Assembly: GCF_004117915.1 (NCBI RefSeq) | Contig: NZ_RSTD01000001.1 | Location: 310,001 to 374,000 of the forward strand | Reading direction: 5' to 3' | DNA: 64,000 nt | Source: Companilactobacillus metriopterae | GTDB taxonomy: Bacteria; Bacillota; Bacilli; Lactobacillales; Lactobacillaceae | In this document: positions 10,714-19,544 of the stretch, piece after piece | Layout of the letters: every line of letters starts with the position of its first letter | How positions within the stretch are numbered: the stretch's first letter is position 1 | The notes under the pieces: generated by a model | Database searches by the model: none | Told to the model about the DNA's origin: nothing | The model's input: the letters and a program-made list of their open reading frames with translations, nothing else | Program-made: the position numbers and the translations under genes

Positions 10714-10950
10714 GTGTATAATATACTTGAAGGATTATTAATATTTGTGTCAATTCTTATCGTTATTGCAGTATTGATGCAACCAACTAAACAACAAGAT
10801 GCCTTGGGTGCACTTTCTGGTGGTGGTGCTGATTTATTCAGTAACCAAAAGAAACGTGGCTTTGAAGCATTTATGGTCAAGGTTACATATGTACTACTAG
10901 TAATTTTCTTTGGACTTTCTCTAATACTAGTATACTTATCATCACATTAA
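10714..10950 (+). CDS. secG: Preprotein translocase subunit SecG
   Basis: Small subunit of the SecYEG channel in the membrane; 78 residues with two hydrophobic segments flanking the conserved QPTKQQDALGALSGGG stretch. The start is GTG 10714, eight bases after GGAGG. The upstream in-frame TTG at 10699 overlaps that ribosome site and is rejected. It heads the secG-esterase-rnr-smpB group seen in many Lactobacillales. Confidence 0.95.
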   Translation: MYNILEGLLIFVSILIVIAVLMQPTKQQDALGALSGGGADLFSNQKKRGFEAFMVKVTYVLLVIFFGLSLILVYLSSH

Positions 10951-10955
10951 TTTAG

Positions 10956-10989
10956 TTAACCTCCTGATAGTTTGATCAGGGGGTTTTTT
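10956..10989 (+). terminator. Terminator after secG
   Basis: The stem CCTCCTGAT/GATCAGGGGG with a T6 tail lies between secG and the esterase gene. It is probably leaky, because the esterase, rnr and smpB follow closely without an obvious promoter. Confidence 0.8.
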
Positions 10990-11005
10990 GTTAGGAGGGA
11001 TTAAA

Positions 11006-11734
11006 GTGAAAATAGTTGAACCTAAGCCATTTTATTTTAAAAATAGCACCAAAGCTGTATTACTCCTACATTCATTTTCTGGAAGCCCTAATGACATGCG
11101 TCTATTAGGCAGATTCTTAGAGAGAAATGAATACTCAGCTTATGCACCAATGTTTGCAGGTCATGGAACATTTGAACCAAATGATATTTTTGAACAGGGA
11201 TCACCAGATATTTGGTATCGACAAACTGTTGAAGCTATCGAATTTTTGGAATCAGAAGGTATGACCGAAATATCTGTATTTGGTTTATCGCTTGGCTCTA
11301 TCTTTGCCACTAAGATATTAGAGGAAAACAATAGAGTCAAATTAGGTGGAGTATTTGGAACACCTTTAGGTAGTCGAGATTTTAGTAATATTCGCCAAGG
11401 GTTTTTTCAATATTCTAGAAAAGTTTATGAATTAAACAATCAAGCGGATATAGATAAAAAATTGGATTTACTTACTACTAATTTAGATAAAATGATGGCC
11501 AGCATAGCTTCTTATACGGAAGATGTTGAAGACAAAATATCTCAAATTAGAAAACCATATTTTATTGGTCAAGGAACATACGATAAGCTAGTAAATCCTG
11601 AGCTGGCAGTATCAATGGGGAAGAAAGTTCCTAATGCTGAAATCCATTTATATGATGCAGGGCACGTGCTAACTGTGAATGATGCACATAAACAATTGGA
11701 AATAGATTTATTAAATTTTTTAGAAAATAATTGA
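11006..11734 (+). CDS. Carboxylesterase of the Est30 type
   Basis: Alpha/beta hydrolase of 242 residues that resembles Geobacillus Est30 carboxylesterases, which sit between secG and rnr in many Firmicutes. The nucleophile elbow is GLSLGS; the Asp is in GTYDKLVNP and the His in DAGHVLT, giving a full triad. The oxyanion region LLHSFSGSPNDM is near the N-terminus. I chose GTG 11006, seven bases after AGGAGGG, instead of the TTG at 10988. Its stop overlaps the ribosome site of rnr. Natural substrate unknown. Confidence 0.9.
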   Translation: MKIVEPKPFYFKNSTKAVLLLHSFSGSPNDMRLLGRFLERNEYSAYAPMFAGHGTFEPNDIFEQGSPDIWYRQTVEAIEFLESEGMTEISVFGLSLGSIFATKILEENNRVKLGGVFGTPLGSRDFSNIRQGFFQYSRKVYELNNQADIDKKLDLLTTNLDKMMASIASYTEDVEDKISQIRKPYFIGQGTYDKLVNPELAVSMGKKVPNAEIHLYDAGHVLTVNDAHKQLEIDLLNFLENN

Positions 11735-11742
11735 GGACAAAA

Positions 11743-14064
11743 ATGCCTGATAAAGAACAAAAATTAATTGCGGATATACTTGAATTTTTTAGAAGTAATC
11801 CCGAAAAAAGATACACTTCTGAGCAAGTAGAAGATTCGCTTAGAATGCACGGAGCAAGTGCGTTTAAACGCGTAGTTAAAGCACTTGCAGTATTAGAAGG
11901 TGAAGGTAAAATTACACTAACTAATACTGATGAATTTAAGATGGCTCAACAGACTAAAGTAGTCGAAGGATCATTTAGAGGAAACGAAAAGGGTTTTGGA
12001 TTTGTTAGATATGACGAAGTAGAACCTGATATATTTATCAATAAAGGCAATACTTTGTTTGCTGTCAATGGAGATACCGTTGAAGTCAAAATAACTAAGC
12101 CTTCTAATCCTTGGATTGACAAGGGACCTGAAGGTGAAGTAGTAGGTATTGTAGAACGTGGAAGCACAAAGATTGTCGGAGAATTCCATCCATATAGTGA
12201 TGCACAGGTTGAAAAGACTGGAAACTTCGGATATATAAAGAGTCATGAAAAGAAAATTGCTTCTTATATGATTTTTATTTCAGACAAGGGATTACACCCG
12301 CAAATGGGTGATATGGTTCAAGTTTCAGTAGATGAATACCCTAATGAAAAGCACCCACAAAGTATGAAGGGAACTGCTTTGGAAATATTGGGTAATAAAA
12401 ATGATCCCGGTGTTGATATTATTTCTATTGTTATTGATAACGATATCAACCCAGAATTTCCTAATGAAGTTTTAAAGGAAGCCGAATCAATACCTGATCA
12501 AGTGTTGGAAAAAGATTGGGAAGGTCGCAAAGATTTAACTGAACATGTAATTATGACAATCGATGGAGATGATTCAAAAGATTTTGATGATGCTGTTGGT
12601 GTTGATGTCTTACCTAGCGGTAATTTCCATTTAGAGGTCCATATAGCGGATGTTTCACACTATGTTACTGAAGGTAGTGAACTTAACAAAGAAGCCTTTG
12701 AACGTGGAACAAGTACATATTTAGTTGATCGTGTTATTCCAATGATTCCGTTTAGACTTTCAAATGGTATTTGTTCACTAAATCCTGGTGAGAATCGTCT
12801 TGCTTTAACTTGTGATATGGAAATAGATCGCAATGGGGATGTTATTAAACATGAGATATACCCTAGTGTAATTCAGTCAAAATATCGTATGACATATAAA
12901 AATGTTAATGAAATTTTAGATGGTGATCCCTTACTTAATGAAGAATATTCAGCTATTGTTCCTCAAATTCAAGCAATGGCGTCTCTTCACGAAATTCTTT
13001 ATAATAAGCGTCATAATCGTGGTGCCATTGACTTTGAAGAAACTGAAGCAAAAATTATCGTTGATGAAAATGGTAAACCAACAGATATTGAATTGAGAGA
13101 ACGTGGAATTTCTGAACGAATGATTGAGTCATTCATGTTGGAAGCCAACGAAACAGTGGCTGAACACTATAGTACTAAGCAAGTGCCATTCTTGTATCGT
13201 GTCCATGAAAAACCAGATGATGAGAAAGTAAAACGTTTCTTTGAATTTGTTGCCGCTATGGGTGTAGAAGTAAAGGGTAACCTTAAAGAAATAAGCCCAA
13301 TGATGTTCCAAAATGTTTTAAAGAGTGTTTCTGGTACTCCAGAAGAAGCTGTTGTTACTATCATGCTATTGAGAAGTATGCAACAAGCTAGATACTCTGA
13401 TAATCCTCTAGGACACTTTGGACTAGCTGCTAAATATTACACACACTTTACTTCACCAATCAGACGTTATCCTGATATGATTGTTCATCGTATGATACAT
13501 GAGTATGCAGATTTAGGATTCACTGATGAAGAACAAGATAAGTGGTCAGAAATTCTTCCTGACATTGCAGAGCACTCATCTGGTCGTGAAAGACATTCTA
13601 TCGATGCAGAAAGAGCTGTCAATGACCTTAAGAAGACAGAATACATGGCAGATCAAGTTGGAAATGAATTTGATGCAGTTGTGAGTTCTGTTACAGGATT
13701 TGGTATGTTTATTCAGCTTGAAAATACAGTTGAAGGGTTAATTCATATTTCTAATATGAAAGATGATTTCTATGAATATGATGAAAAGAGCATGTCAATT
13801 CATGGACGAAATTCTGGAAAAGAATTCAAAGTCGGTCAAGAAATTAAAGTTAAGCTAATAAGAGCTGATATAGAACTTAGAAAACTTGATTTTGAAAGAG
13901 TTCTAACAAAAGAAGAACAAGAAATGGTTGTTAAGCGTGAAGCGGAATTCCAAAAGCGTCGTAATAATCGCAAAAATTCGAGTCGCAATGGCAGAGGTCA
14001 TGAAGATAAGAATAACAATTCTGATAAGAAAAGACATCGCAATAGTAAATACGAAAGACGGTGA
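11743..14064 (+). CDS. rnr: Ribonuclease R
   Basis: Processive 3'-5' exoribonuclease that degrades structured RNA and works with tmRNA in clearing stalled messages. Order of parts in 773 residues: N-terminal helical/winged domain, two cold-shock OB domains, RNB catalytic domain with DGDDSKDFDDAVGV and HIADVSHYV, an S1 domain near residues 640-720, and a Lys/Arg-rich tail from about 735. ATG 11743 follows GAGG; the esterase stop is 9 bases earlier. Adjacent smpB fits the known RNase R-SmpB partnership. Confidence 0.97.
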   Translation: MPDKEQKLIADILEFFRSNPEKRYTSEQVEDSLRMHGASAFKRVVKALAVLEGEGKITLTNTDEFKMAQQTKVVEGSFRGNEKGFGFVRYDEVEPDIFINKGNTLFAVNGDTVEVKITKPSNPWIDKGPEGEVVGIVERGSTKIVGEFHPYSDAQVEKTGNFGYIKSHEKKIASYMIFISDKGLHPQMGDMVQVSVDEYPNEKHPQSMKGTALEILGNKNDPGVDIISIVIDNDINPEFPNEVLKEAESIPDQVLEKDWEGRKDLTEHVIMTIDGDDSKDFDDAVGVDVLPSGNFHLEVHIADVSHYVTEGSELNKEAFERGTSTYLVDRVIPMIPFRLSNGICSLNPGENRLALTCDMEIDRNGDVIKHEIYPSVIQSKYRMTYKNVNEILDGDPLLNEEYSAIVPQIQAMASLHEILYNKRHNRGAIDFEETEAKIIVDENGKPTDIELRERGISERMIESFMLEANETVAEHYSTKQVPFLYRVHEKPDDEKVKRFFEFVAAMGVEVKGNLKEISPMMFQNVLKSVSGTPEEAVVTIMLLRSMQQARYSDNPLGHFGLAAKYYTHFTSPIRRYPDMIVHRMIHEYADLGFTDEEQDKWSEILPDIAEHSSGRERHSIDAERAVNDLKKTEYMADQVGNEFDAVVSSVTGFGMFIQLENTVEGLIHISNMKDDFYEYDEKSMSIHGRNSGKEFKVGQEIKVKLIRADIELRKLDFERVLTKEEQEMVVKREAEFQKRRNNRKNSSRNGRGHEDKNNNSDKKRHRNSKYERR

Positions 14065-14070
14065 TGACTT

Positions 14071-14541
14071 ATGAAAAAACATCACGCAAAGGCTGATAAC
14101 GAAGTAGCTAATAATCGTAAAGCAAGACATGATTATAATATTTTAGAAACCTATGAGGCAGGTATTTCTTTGACAGGGACAGAGATAAAATCTGTGCGTG
14201 CCAGTAAGATAACAATCCGTGATGGCTATGTTCAACCGAGAAATGGTGAAATGTGGTTGGATAATGTAAATATTAGTGTCTATGATCAGGGTAATCAGTT
14301 TAACCACGACCCGTTGAGAGCACGAAAATTACTGTTACATAAAAAAGAAATTAGAAAATTAACTGCAACTGTTCAAGAGAAAGGAATTACAATAATTCCT
14401 TTAAAAGTATATTTAAAAAATGGTTTTGCAAAAGTTTTAATCGGTGTTGCTGAAGGTAAGAAACAATACGATAAGCGTGAAACATTGAAGAGACGCGATC
14501 AAGAAAGAGAAATTCAACGAGCATTGAAAAATACCCGTTAA
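14071..14541 (+). CDS. smpB: SsrA-binding protein SmpB
   Basis: Binds tmRNA and delivers it to stalled ribosomes. The protein has 156 residues with the OB-fold core ([17 protein letters not shown]) and the basic C-terminal tail ([17 protein letters not shown]) that enters the empty mRNA channel. It starts 6 bases after rnr. Its RNA partner ssrA is in this same window at 62014-62375. Confidence 0.98.
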   Translation: MKKHHAKADNEVANNRKARHDYNILETYEAGISLTGTEIKSVRASKITIRDGYVQPRNGEMWLDNVNISVYDQGNQFNHDPLRARKLLLHKKEIRKLTATVQEKGITIIPLKVYLKNGFAKVLIGVAEGKKQYDKRETLKRRDQEREIQRALKNTR

Positions 14542-14568
14542 TTTTTTCGAGATTGGGTCTTTTTTTTA
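14528..14568 (+). terminator. Probable terminator after smpB
   Basis: A short ACCC/GGGT stem with flanking A5 and T7 overlaps the smpB stop codon. The stem is weak, so confidence is modest. Confidence 0.45.
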
Positions 14569-14632
14569 TGTGCTAATAATTTTTAAAGTCTAGTTGGGAC
14601 TGCTAAAATTATTAAGCGCAAAGAGGTGAAAT

Positions 14633-15136
14633 ATGAATTTAACTAGAGAGTATTTACTAGATATTGTTGAAAAAGAATTATCAGATAACTTGAGAGATAA
14701 GTTTACAATTACTGAATTAGTAAATATTTCCGATTTAAGTCGAAGTACCGTTTACTATCACTTTGAATCATTGGAAGAAGTTTACAAGAGCTTATTTAAT
14801 GAAAGAATATTACCTAATATAATCGTCAAAAATTTGAGTTTAAGGCCAATTGTTGAGGGACTAATTGACTATATAGTTAATAATAAGAAGATTTGTCTTA
14901 ATATGTATCGACTAACGTCTGATATGAATAGGAGAGATTATATTATTTCTTTGGTTAACCAAGCTTTTTATAAATATGAACTAGGAGAAGACAAAATTAA
15001 TTCTCACCGCAGATATTTGATGGGAGGATTTGTTTTTATTCTATACTCTTGGTTTGAAGATAATTTGAGCACTGATAGTGCAGATATAAAAAAACAAGTT
15101 CATTCGTTTTTTGAAATGTTAAGTGAATATATTTAA
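14633..15136 (+). CDS. TetR-family transcriptional regulator
   Basis: DNA-binding regulator of 167 residues. Residues about 22-48 form a TetR-type helix-turn-helix (FTITELVNISDLSRSTVYYH) typical of the short, atypical TetR proteins of lactobacilli. The C-terminal half is variable and gives no ligand clue. AGAGGTG precedes ATG. It is followed by about 210 bases with no gene and does not overlap an obvious target operon, so its regulon is unknown. Confidence 0.85.
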   Translation: MNLTREYLLDIVEKELSDNLRDKFTITELVNISDLSRSTVYYHFESLEEVYKSLFNERILPNIIVKNLSLRPIVEGLIDYIVNNKKICLNMYRLTSDMNRRDYIISLVNQAFYKYELGEDKINSHRRYLMGGFVFILYSWFEDNLSTDSADIKKQVHSFFEMLSEYI

Positions 15137-15349
15137 AGGTCTATACAAATTTTGGAAAGTGTACTAATTTGAGACTGATTCAAATTTCTGTTTATTCTAA
15201 ATGAAAAGATAGAACTGTAGCATAATATATGAGCTAAAGCTCAAATAAAAATGAACAACTTATCAAAAAAAGATGGTATCTAATTAGATATCATCTTTTT
15301 TTTTGAATAATTTGTAAGTTTCGGTATCATATTTAGATGAGGTGAAAAA
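15137..15349. other. Non-coding stretch with a short palindrome and a terminator
   Basis: No gene seen. It holds the inverted repeat TGAGCTAAAGCTCA near 15230 and a strong terminator at 15265-15304. A TATAAT-like CATAATATAT lies just before the palindrome, so a short untranslated transcript is possible but unproven. Confidence 0.4.
15265..15304 (+). terminator. Intrinsic terminator
   Basis: The 11-bp stem GATGGTATCTA/TAGATATCATC (one G-T pair) is flanked by A7 and T9. It lies between the TetR gene and the acetyltransferase. Confidence 0.85.
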
Positions 15350-15913
15350 ATGCTTAGATTTGCTAAAGAAGAAGATGTAGATCATTTAATACCAATACTG
15401 TTCCAAATTTTTGATGATATGGAATTAGAAGTTTTCAATAAAGTTGGTCGCGAAAAAATGATGAAACTAATTCGTGAAGGATTTTTCCAAAGTGACTATC
15501 GATATGGCTATAAGAATATTCTAGTTGAAGAGATAGAGGGAAAAATCGCAGGATTATCTGTGGGCTATCCAGAAGAATTAGAAGATGATATTGATCAACC
15601 GATGCAAAAAATTATGCAGAAGCATGGGATTGACTCACAAACACTGTTCGATGACAAAGAGGCATGGCCTGGTGAGTGGTACTTAGATTCATTTGCAATT
15701 TCTAAAGATCTTCAAAACCAAGGTATTGGAACTAAAATGCTAAAAGAATTAATCGAGTGGGTTAAGAACCAAGGCGAAAAAACACTTAGTTTGAATGTTG
15801 ATACCAAAAATGATCGTGCTAGACACGTATATGAAAAGCTAGGTTTTAAAAAAGTTGGCGAATTATATATTGGAACTCATCTGTACGAACATATGCAATT
15901 AAATCTTATATAA
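15350..15913 (+). CDS. GNAT-family N-acetyltransferase
   Basis: Acetyl-CoA-dependent acetyltransferase of 187 residues with an unknown acceptor. The core motif is at about residues 108-150: WYLDSFAISKDLQNQGIGTK contains the QGIGT pyrophosphate loop, followed by LNVDTKNDRARHVYEKLGF, the usual GNAT motif B. GAGGTG precedes the ATG. It is monocistronic with a shared terminator downstream. Confidence 0.9.
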   Translation: MLRFAKEEDVDHLIPILFQIFDDMELEVFNKVGREKMMKLIREGFFQSDYRYGYKNILVEEIEGKIAGLSVGYPEELEDDIDQPMQKIMQKHGIDSQTLFDDKEAWPGEWYLDSFAISKDLQNQGIGTKMLKELIEWVKNQGEKTLSLNVDTKNDRARHVYEKLGFKKVGELYIGTHLYEHMQLNLI

Positions 15914-15941
15914 AAAAGACGTCTAACAAGACGTCTTTTTG
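15912..15941. terminator. Bidirectional terminator between convergent genes
   Basis: Stem AGACGTCT/AGACGTCT with loop AACA, flanked by A6 and T5. It overlaps the stop codon of the convergent minus-strand gene. Confidence 0.9.
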
Positions 15942-16483
15942 TTTTTTATTTTACTTACCGATAACTTTAATTTTGATTTAGAAGGTGTTAAATTTGTTTT
16001 TTTATCGCTATCTAATAAAGGTAGTTTAAGATATCTATTTAGAAAGATAGTGATTAAAACAATCACAGGCATATTGGAATTGTCAGCAATATCCATTTCT
16101 AAAATCTGTTGGTTAATTCTACCCACACTTGGATGGACGTTAAAAACTGGTTCAGATTTATGAGTAACAGTGTATTTGCATAATGGTAAATTACCATGAA
16201 CATTCCAATTCAATTTTGAAATGTGAATAAATCTTAAGTCAATAACTGGAAGTGTCGTAATACTGGCAATATTAACTTCCTCAATAAAAAAATTAAAAGA
16301 ATTTAGGAGTTTGTTTTTATATTTAATTTCTCCAATAAGTTCATTCTGAGTGTTATATAATTTGATTAGTAAGGGATCTTTTTTATCTCTAGAAGCGATG
16401 AAAATAGTATGGCTATTTTTATTGCTAATAGTCATAACATTTCCGTGATCTAGATCTGTTTTTCTTATAAACAGTTTTGTCAT
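15923..16483 (-). CDS. Hypothetical protein, possibly LURP-one-related fold
   Basis: A 186-residue protein I do not recognise firmly. It alternates short beta-like stretches (VMTISNKNSHTIFIAS, LLIKLYNTQNELIGEI) and has one hydrophobic stretch (MPVIVLITIFLNRYL) after about residue 145, followed by a Lys-rich tail. This pattern resembles the LURP-one-related (tubby C-like) proteins found in lactobacilli; that is a guess from pattern. Start chosen at 16483 because AGGAGGG sits 6-7 bases before it; the in-frame codon at 16519 lacks a site. Its stop lies inside the shared terminator. Confidence 0.6.
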   Translation of the reverse strand: MTKLFIRKTDLDHGNVMTISNKNSHTIFIASRDKKDPLLIKLYNTQNELIGEIKYKNKLLNSFNFFIEEVNIASITTLPVIDLRFIHISKLNWNVHGNLPLCKYTVTHKSEPVFNVHPSVGRINQQILEMDIADNSNMPVIVLITIFLNRYLKLPLLDSDKKTNLTPSKSKLKLSVSKIKNKKTSC

Positions 16484-16558
16484 GAAAATCCCTCCTAATT
16501 TATATTTGAATAGTAACACAAAATAAATACTTTAGGATAAATTATGGGCAGGTATAGG

Positions 16559-17227
16559 ATGAAAAAATTTATATCAAATGATTGGCAAGATATATTAGAG
16601 CCAGAATTCCAAAAAGATTACTATAAAAAATTACATGATTTTTTAAAGAAAGAGTATAGTACAAAAACTATTTATCCTGAGATGCATCATATATATCAAG
16701 CTTTCAATTGGACATCATTTAGTGATACCAAAGTAGTTATTTTAGGTCAAGATCCTTATCATGAACCTAATCAAGCTATCGGTTGCAGTTTTGCAGTCAG
16801 TGAAGGCGTTCAACTGCCACCTTCACTTCAAAATATATACAAAGAATTAAATGATGATTTAGGTATTCCTCCTGTATCAACAGGATATTTAAAAAAGTGG
16901 GCAGATCAAGGAGTTTTATTACTGAACTCTGTTCTTACAGTTGAGCGTGGTCGTGCCAATTCTCACAAGGGACAAGGTTGGGAACAGTTAACCGATACGG
17001 CTATCAAAAAGTTGTCAGATCGGGGAGAAGTAGTATTTATACTATGGGGTAACTCAGCTCGTAGTAAAAAATCAATGATCAATGAAGAAAAGAATACCAT
17101 TATAGAAGGAGTTCATCCAAGTCCTTTGTCAGCATATCGAGGATTTTTTGGGTCAAAGCCTTTTTCTAAAGCAAATAAAGCGCTTTTACACTATAATAAA
17201 GAAGTAATTGATTGGAATGTTTTATAA
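16559..17227 (+). CDS. ung: Uracil-DNA glycosylase, family 1
   Basis: Removes uracil from DNA in base excision repair. The catalytic water-activating motif [11 protein letters not shown] places Asp65 in the 222-residue protein, and the DNA-intercalating loop [13 protein letters not shown] is near the C-terminus. I prefer ATG 16559 because [13 protein letters not shown] aligns with the family N-terminus; ATG 16544 would add five residues. It leads a run ung-pta-tsaE-GNAT on one strand with very short gaps. Confidence 0.96.
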   Translation: MKKFISNDWQDILEPEFQKDYYKKLHDFLKKEYSTKTIYPEMHHIYQAFNWTSFSDTKVVILGQDPYHEPNQAIGCSFAVSEGVQLPPSLQNIYKELNDDLGIPPVSTGYLKKWADQGVLLLNSVLTVERGRANSHKGQGWEQLTDTAIKKLSDRGEVVFILWGNSARSKKSMINEEKNTIIEGVHPSPLSAYRGFFGSKPFSKANKALLHYNKEVIDWNVL

Positions 17228-17252
17228 TATAAAATATTGTGAGGTATTTAAG

Positions 17253-18221
17253 ATGGATTTATTTGAAAGCTTAAAGAACAAGATAGATGGAAAAAATCTA
17301 ACAATAGTATTTCCAGAAGGTACTGAAAAAAGAATTCTGGGAGCAGCAAGCCGTTTGAAAAAAGATGGCATTCTTGAACCAATTCTTATTGGTAATCAAT
17401 CAGAAGTTTCTAAAGTAGCCACATCTGAAAAATTTGATATTTCTGGAATAGAAATTATTGATCCAGAAAATTATGATGATTTTGATAATATGGTTGATTC
17501 TTTTGTAGAACGCCGTAAGGGTAAGAATACAAAAGAACAAGCACTTGAAATGTTGAAAGATAATAATTACTTTGGAACAATGCTTGTTTATATGGGAAAA
17601 GCTGACGGAATGGTTTCTGGTGCAGTACATTCTACAGGAGATACTGTTCGCCCGGCTTTACAAATAATTAAGACTGCACCTGGTTCATCTAGAATAAGTG
17701 GATCATTTATTGTTCAAAAGGACGATGAAAGATATCTATTTGCTGATTGTGCTATCAATATTAATCCAAATGCTCAAGAATTAGCAGAAATTGCTATTCA
17801 ATCTGCCAAAGAAGCTGAATTGTTCGATATCGAACCAAGAGTTGCGATGCTTAGCTTTTCAACAAAGGGTAGTGCCAAGAGTGAAGAAGTTGAAAAAGTC
17901 GCAGAGGCAACAAAAATAGCCCAAGAATTAGATTCTACAGTTCCTCTAGATGGTGAATTACAATTTGATGCCGCATTTGTAAAATCAGTAGGTGAGCAAA
18001 AAGCTCCTGGTTCTAAGGTGGCAGGTCACGCTAATGTCTTTATTTTCCCAGATTTACAATCAGGAAATATTGGATATAAAATTGCTCAGCGTTTAGGTGG
18101 ATATGAAGCTATCGGACCTATCTTACAAGGTTTAAATAAACCAGTTTCTGATTTATCACGTGGATGTAATGAAGAAGATGTTTATAAATCAGCCATTTTA
18201 ACCGCATCACAAGCATTATAA
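17253..18221 (+). CDS. pta: Phosphate acetyltransferase
   Basis: Converts acetyl-CoA and phosphate to acetyl phosphate. The protein has 322 residues of PTA_PTB fold; IVFPEGTEKRIL at the start and MVSGAVHSTGDTVRPALQII in the middle are conserved. The start is ATG 17253, with GAGG eight bases ahead; the frame itself stays open further into ung. It sits in the common lactobacillar order after ung and before tsaE. The acetate kinase gene is not in this window. Confidence 0.95.
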   Translation: MDLFESLKNKIDGKNLTIVFPEGTEKRILGAASRLKKDGILEPILIGNQSEVSKVATSEKFDISGIEIIDPENYDDFDNMVDSFVERRKGKNTKEQALEMLKDNNYFGTMLVYMGKADGMVSGAVHSTGDTVRPALQIIKTAPGSSRISGSFIVQKDDERYLFADCAININPNAQELAEIAIQSAKEAELFDIEPRVAMLSFSTKGSAKSEEVEKVAEATKIAQELDSTVPLDGELQFDAAFVKSVGEQKAPGSKVAGHANVFIFPDLQSGNIGYKIAQRLGGYEAIGPILQGLNKPVSDLSRGCNEEDVYKSAILTASQAL

Positions 18222-18232
18222 AGGGAAATGAC

Positions 18233-18700
18233 ATGAAAAAAATTACTATTCAAACTTCATCTTATGATGAGACTGAAAATTTTGGTAAGCAATTTGCTTC
18301 AGATTTAATACCCGGGGATGTTATTTTATTAAATGGTGATTTGGGTGTTGGTAAAACAACATTTACCAGAGGTATTGCCTCAGGACTAGGAATTACTAAA
18401 AATGTAAAAAGTCCCACTTTCACCTTAATAAGAGAATATAAGGGTGGACGTATACCTTTGTATCATATGGATATGTATCGTCTAGAGGATAGTATGGATG
18501 AAGATTTGGGCTTCTCAGAGTATTTTGATGGAGATGGTGTATCTATTGTTGAATGGCCACAATTTATCAAAGACGAGTTACCTAAGGATCATATATCTAT
18601 AAGTATCAGAAGAAATCTTGAATCAGAAGATGGACGCATAATTGAAATTATTTTACGAGGCGACAAATACCAAGCACGGTCATTCGGAGGCATAAAATGA
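18233..18700 (+). CDS. tsaE: tRNA threonylcarbamoyladenosine biosynthesis ATPase TsaE
   Basis: ATPase partner of TsaB/TsaD in making t6A at position 37 of ANN-decoding tRNAs. Residues 37-46 hold the Walker A GDLGVGKTTF, and SPTFTLIREY follows as in the family. Length is 155 residues. It starts 11 bases after pta and its stop overlaps the next start by four bases (ATGA), so the two are translationally coupled. Confidence 0.96.
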   Translation: MKKITIQTSSYDETENFGKQFASDLIPGDVILLNGDLGVGKTTFTRGIASGLGITKNVKSPTFTLIREYKGGRIPLYHMDMYRLEDSMDEDLGFSEYFDGDGVSIVEWPQFIKDELPKDHISISIRRNLESEDGRIIEIILRGDKYQARSFGGIK

Positions 18701-19170
18701 CGGAACAACTTACATTAAGAGAAGCTATTCCAGATGATGCTTCTAATCTAATAGCATTTTTGAAAAAGGTTGCAGATGAATCAGAATTTATAGAATTTGA
18801 ATCTAGTTTGAGATTTTTGACGGTTGAAGAAGAAAAAATTGAACTGGATAGAATTTATAACTCAACACAAGATAATATCTTTTTAGCAATTTTTGAAGGT
18901 GATATCGTTGGATTTGCTCGTGTAGCTCATGCAGACGATAAAAGTTCAGAATTTGGAGTGGTAGTAACCGAAGAGTTTAGTGGGAATAATATTGCCTCTT
19001 ATTTAACAGAGGATGCAATCAATTGGTCTACTGATTCCAAAGATATCAATGAACTAACTCTAGAAGTGTATAGAGATAATTCTGTAGCTATTCATATTTA
19101 TGAAAAATATGGTTTTAGTGTCGAATCTGAAACAGAAGAAACAATATTCATGAAAAGATTAGTGAAGTAA
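18697..19170 (+). CDS. GNAT-family N-acetyltransferase
   Basis: A 157-residue acetyltransferase with a GNAT core: EFGVVVTEEFSGNNIASYL (pyrophosphate loop, here SGNNIAS rather than the usual QGxGxG) and LEVYRDNSVAIHIYEKYGF. Its position right after tsaE resembles RimI, which acetylates ribosomal protein S18. But the sequence looks more like a general RimJ/RimL-type enzyme, and the loop is unusual. It overlaps tsaE by four bases. Confidence 0.82.
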   Translation: MTEQLTLREAIPDDASNLIAFLKKVADESEFIEFESSLRFLTVEEEKIELDRIYNSTQDNIFLAIFEGDIVGFARVAHADDKSSEFGVVVTEEFSGNNIASYLTEDAINWSTDSKDINELTLEVYRDNSVAIHIYEKYGFSVESETEETIFMKRLVK

Positions 19171-19204
19171 ATTGATTTTATAACAAATTAGGGAGGATCT
19201 ACTA

Positions 19205-19349
19205 ATTGCTAACTATATAATATTTTTAATAGAAATAGTTGCTGCTATTCTATGGGTATTTTTTTGGAGCAACATCGTGGGTTACAGGCACTATCGGAAT
19301 TATAGTTATAATATGTATTTCTCATTTTTTGCATTATATTTTTAAATAA
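19205..19349 (+). pseudogene. Frameshifted 47-residue membrane protein gene
   Basis: A GGGAGG site at 19191-19196 is followed eight bases later by ATT in the position of a start codon, then a hydrophobic frame: ANYIIFLIEIVAAILWVFF. At a run of seven T (about 19259-19265) the frame must lose one base to continue as GATSWVTGTIGIIVIICISH and end at TAA 19347-19349. Corrected, it would be a 47-residue peptide with two membrane segments. Either it is a pseudogene (ATG to ATT plus a T insertion) or the T-run is a sequencing error and ATT is a rare start. Function unknown. Confidence 0.5.
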
Positions 19350-19379
19350 TTCTAAATTTTGTATCTAATTTCAATAATA

Positions 19380-19413
19380 GAGCCGCTACCAAATTTGGGT
19401 AGGGACTTTTTAA
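19380..19413 (+). terminator. Intrinsic terminator
   Basis: Stem CTACC/GGGTAG with outer GCC/GGAC pairing and a T5 tail. It ends the broken small gene. Confidence 0.7.
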
Positions 19414-19544
19414 TTTATATATATTTATATAAAATTTCTGTCAATACCAAAAATTCTTAAGCTTGAGTAAGGATATATTTTATATATAAATATATAAAAA
19501 AAGGTCATGATATTATCGCTTATAACAAAGAAGGAGATGATATC

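Larger units (their letters stand above)
19171..19544. other. Intergenic stretch with a broken small membrane gene, terminator and AT-rich inverted repeat
   Basis: Besides the frameshifted small gene (19205-19349) and terminator (19382-19412), it has an AT-rich inverted repeat. A TATATATATTTATATAAAAT-like arm near 19416-19434 is complemented by an ATTTTATATATAAATATATA-like arm near 19477-19496. The repeat directly precedes the deiminase gene. Confidence 0.5.
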
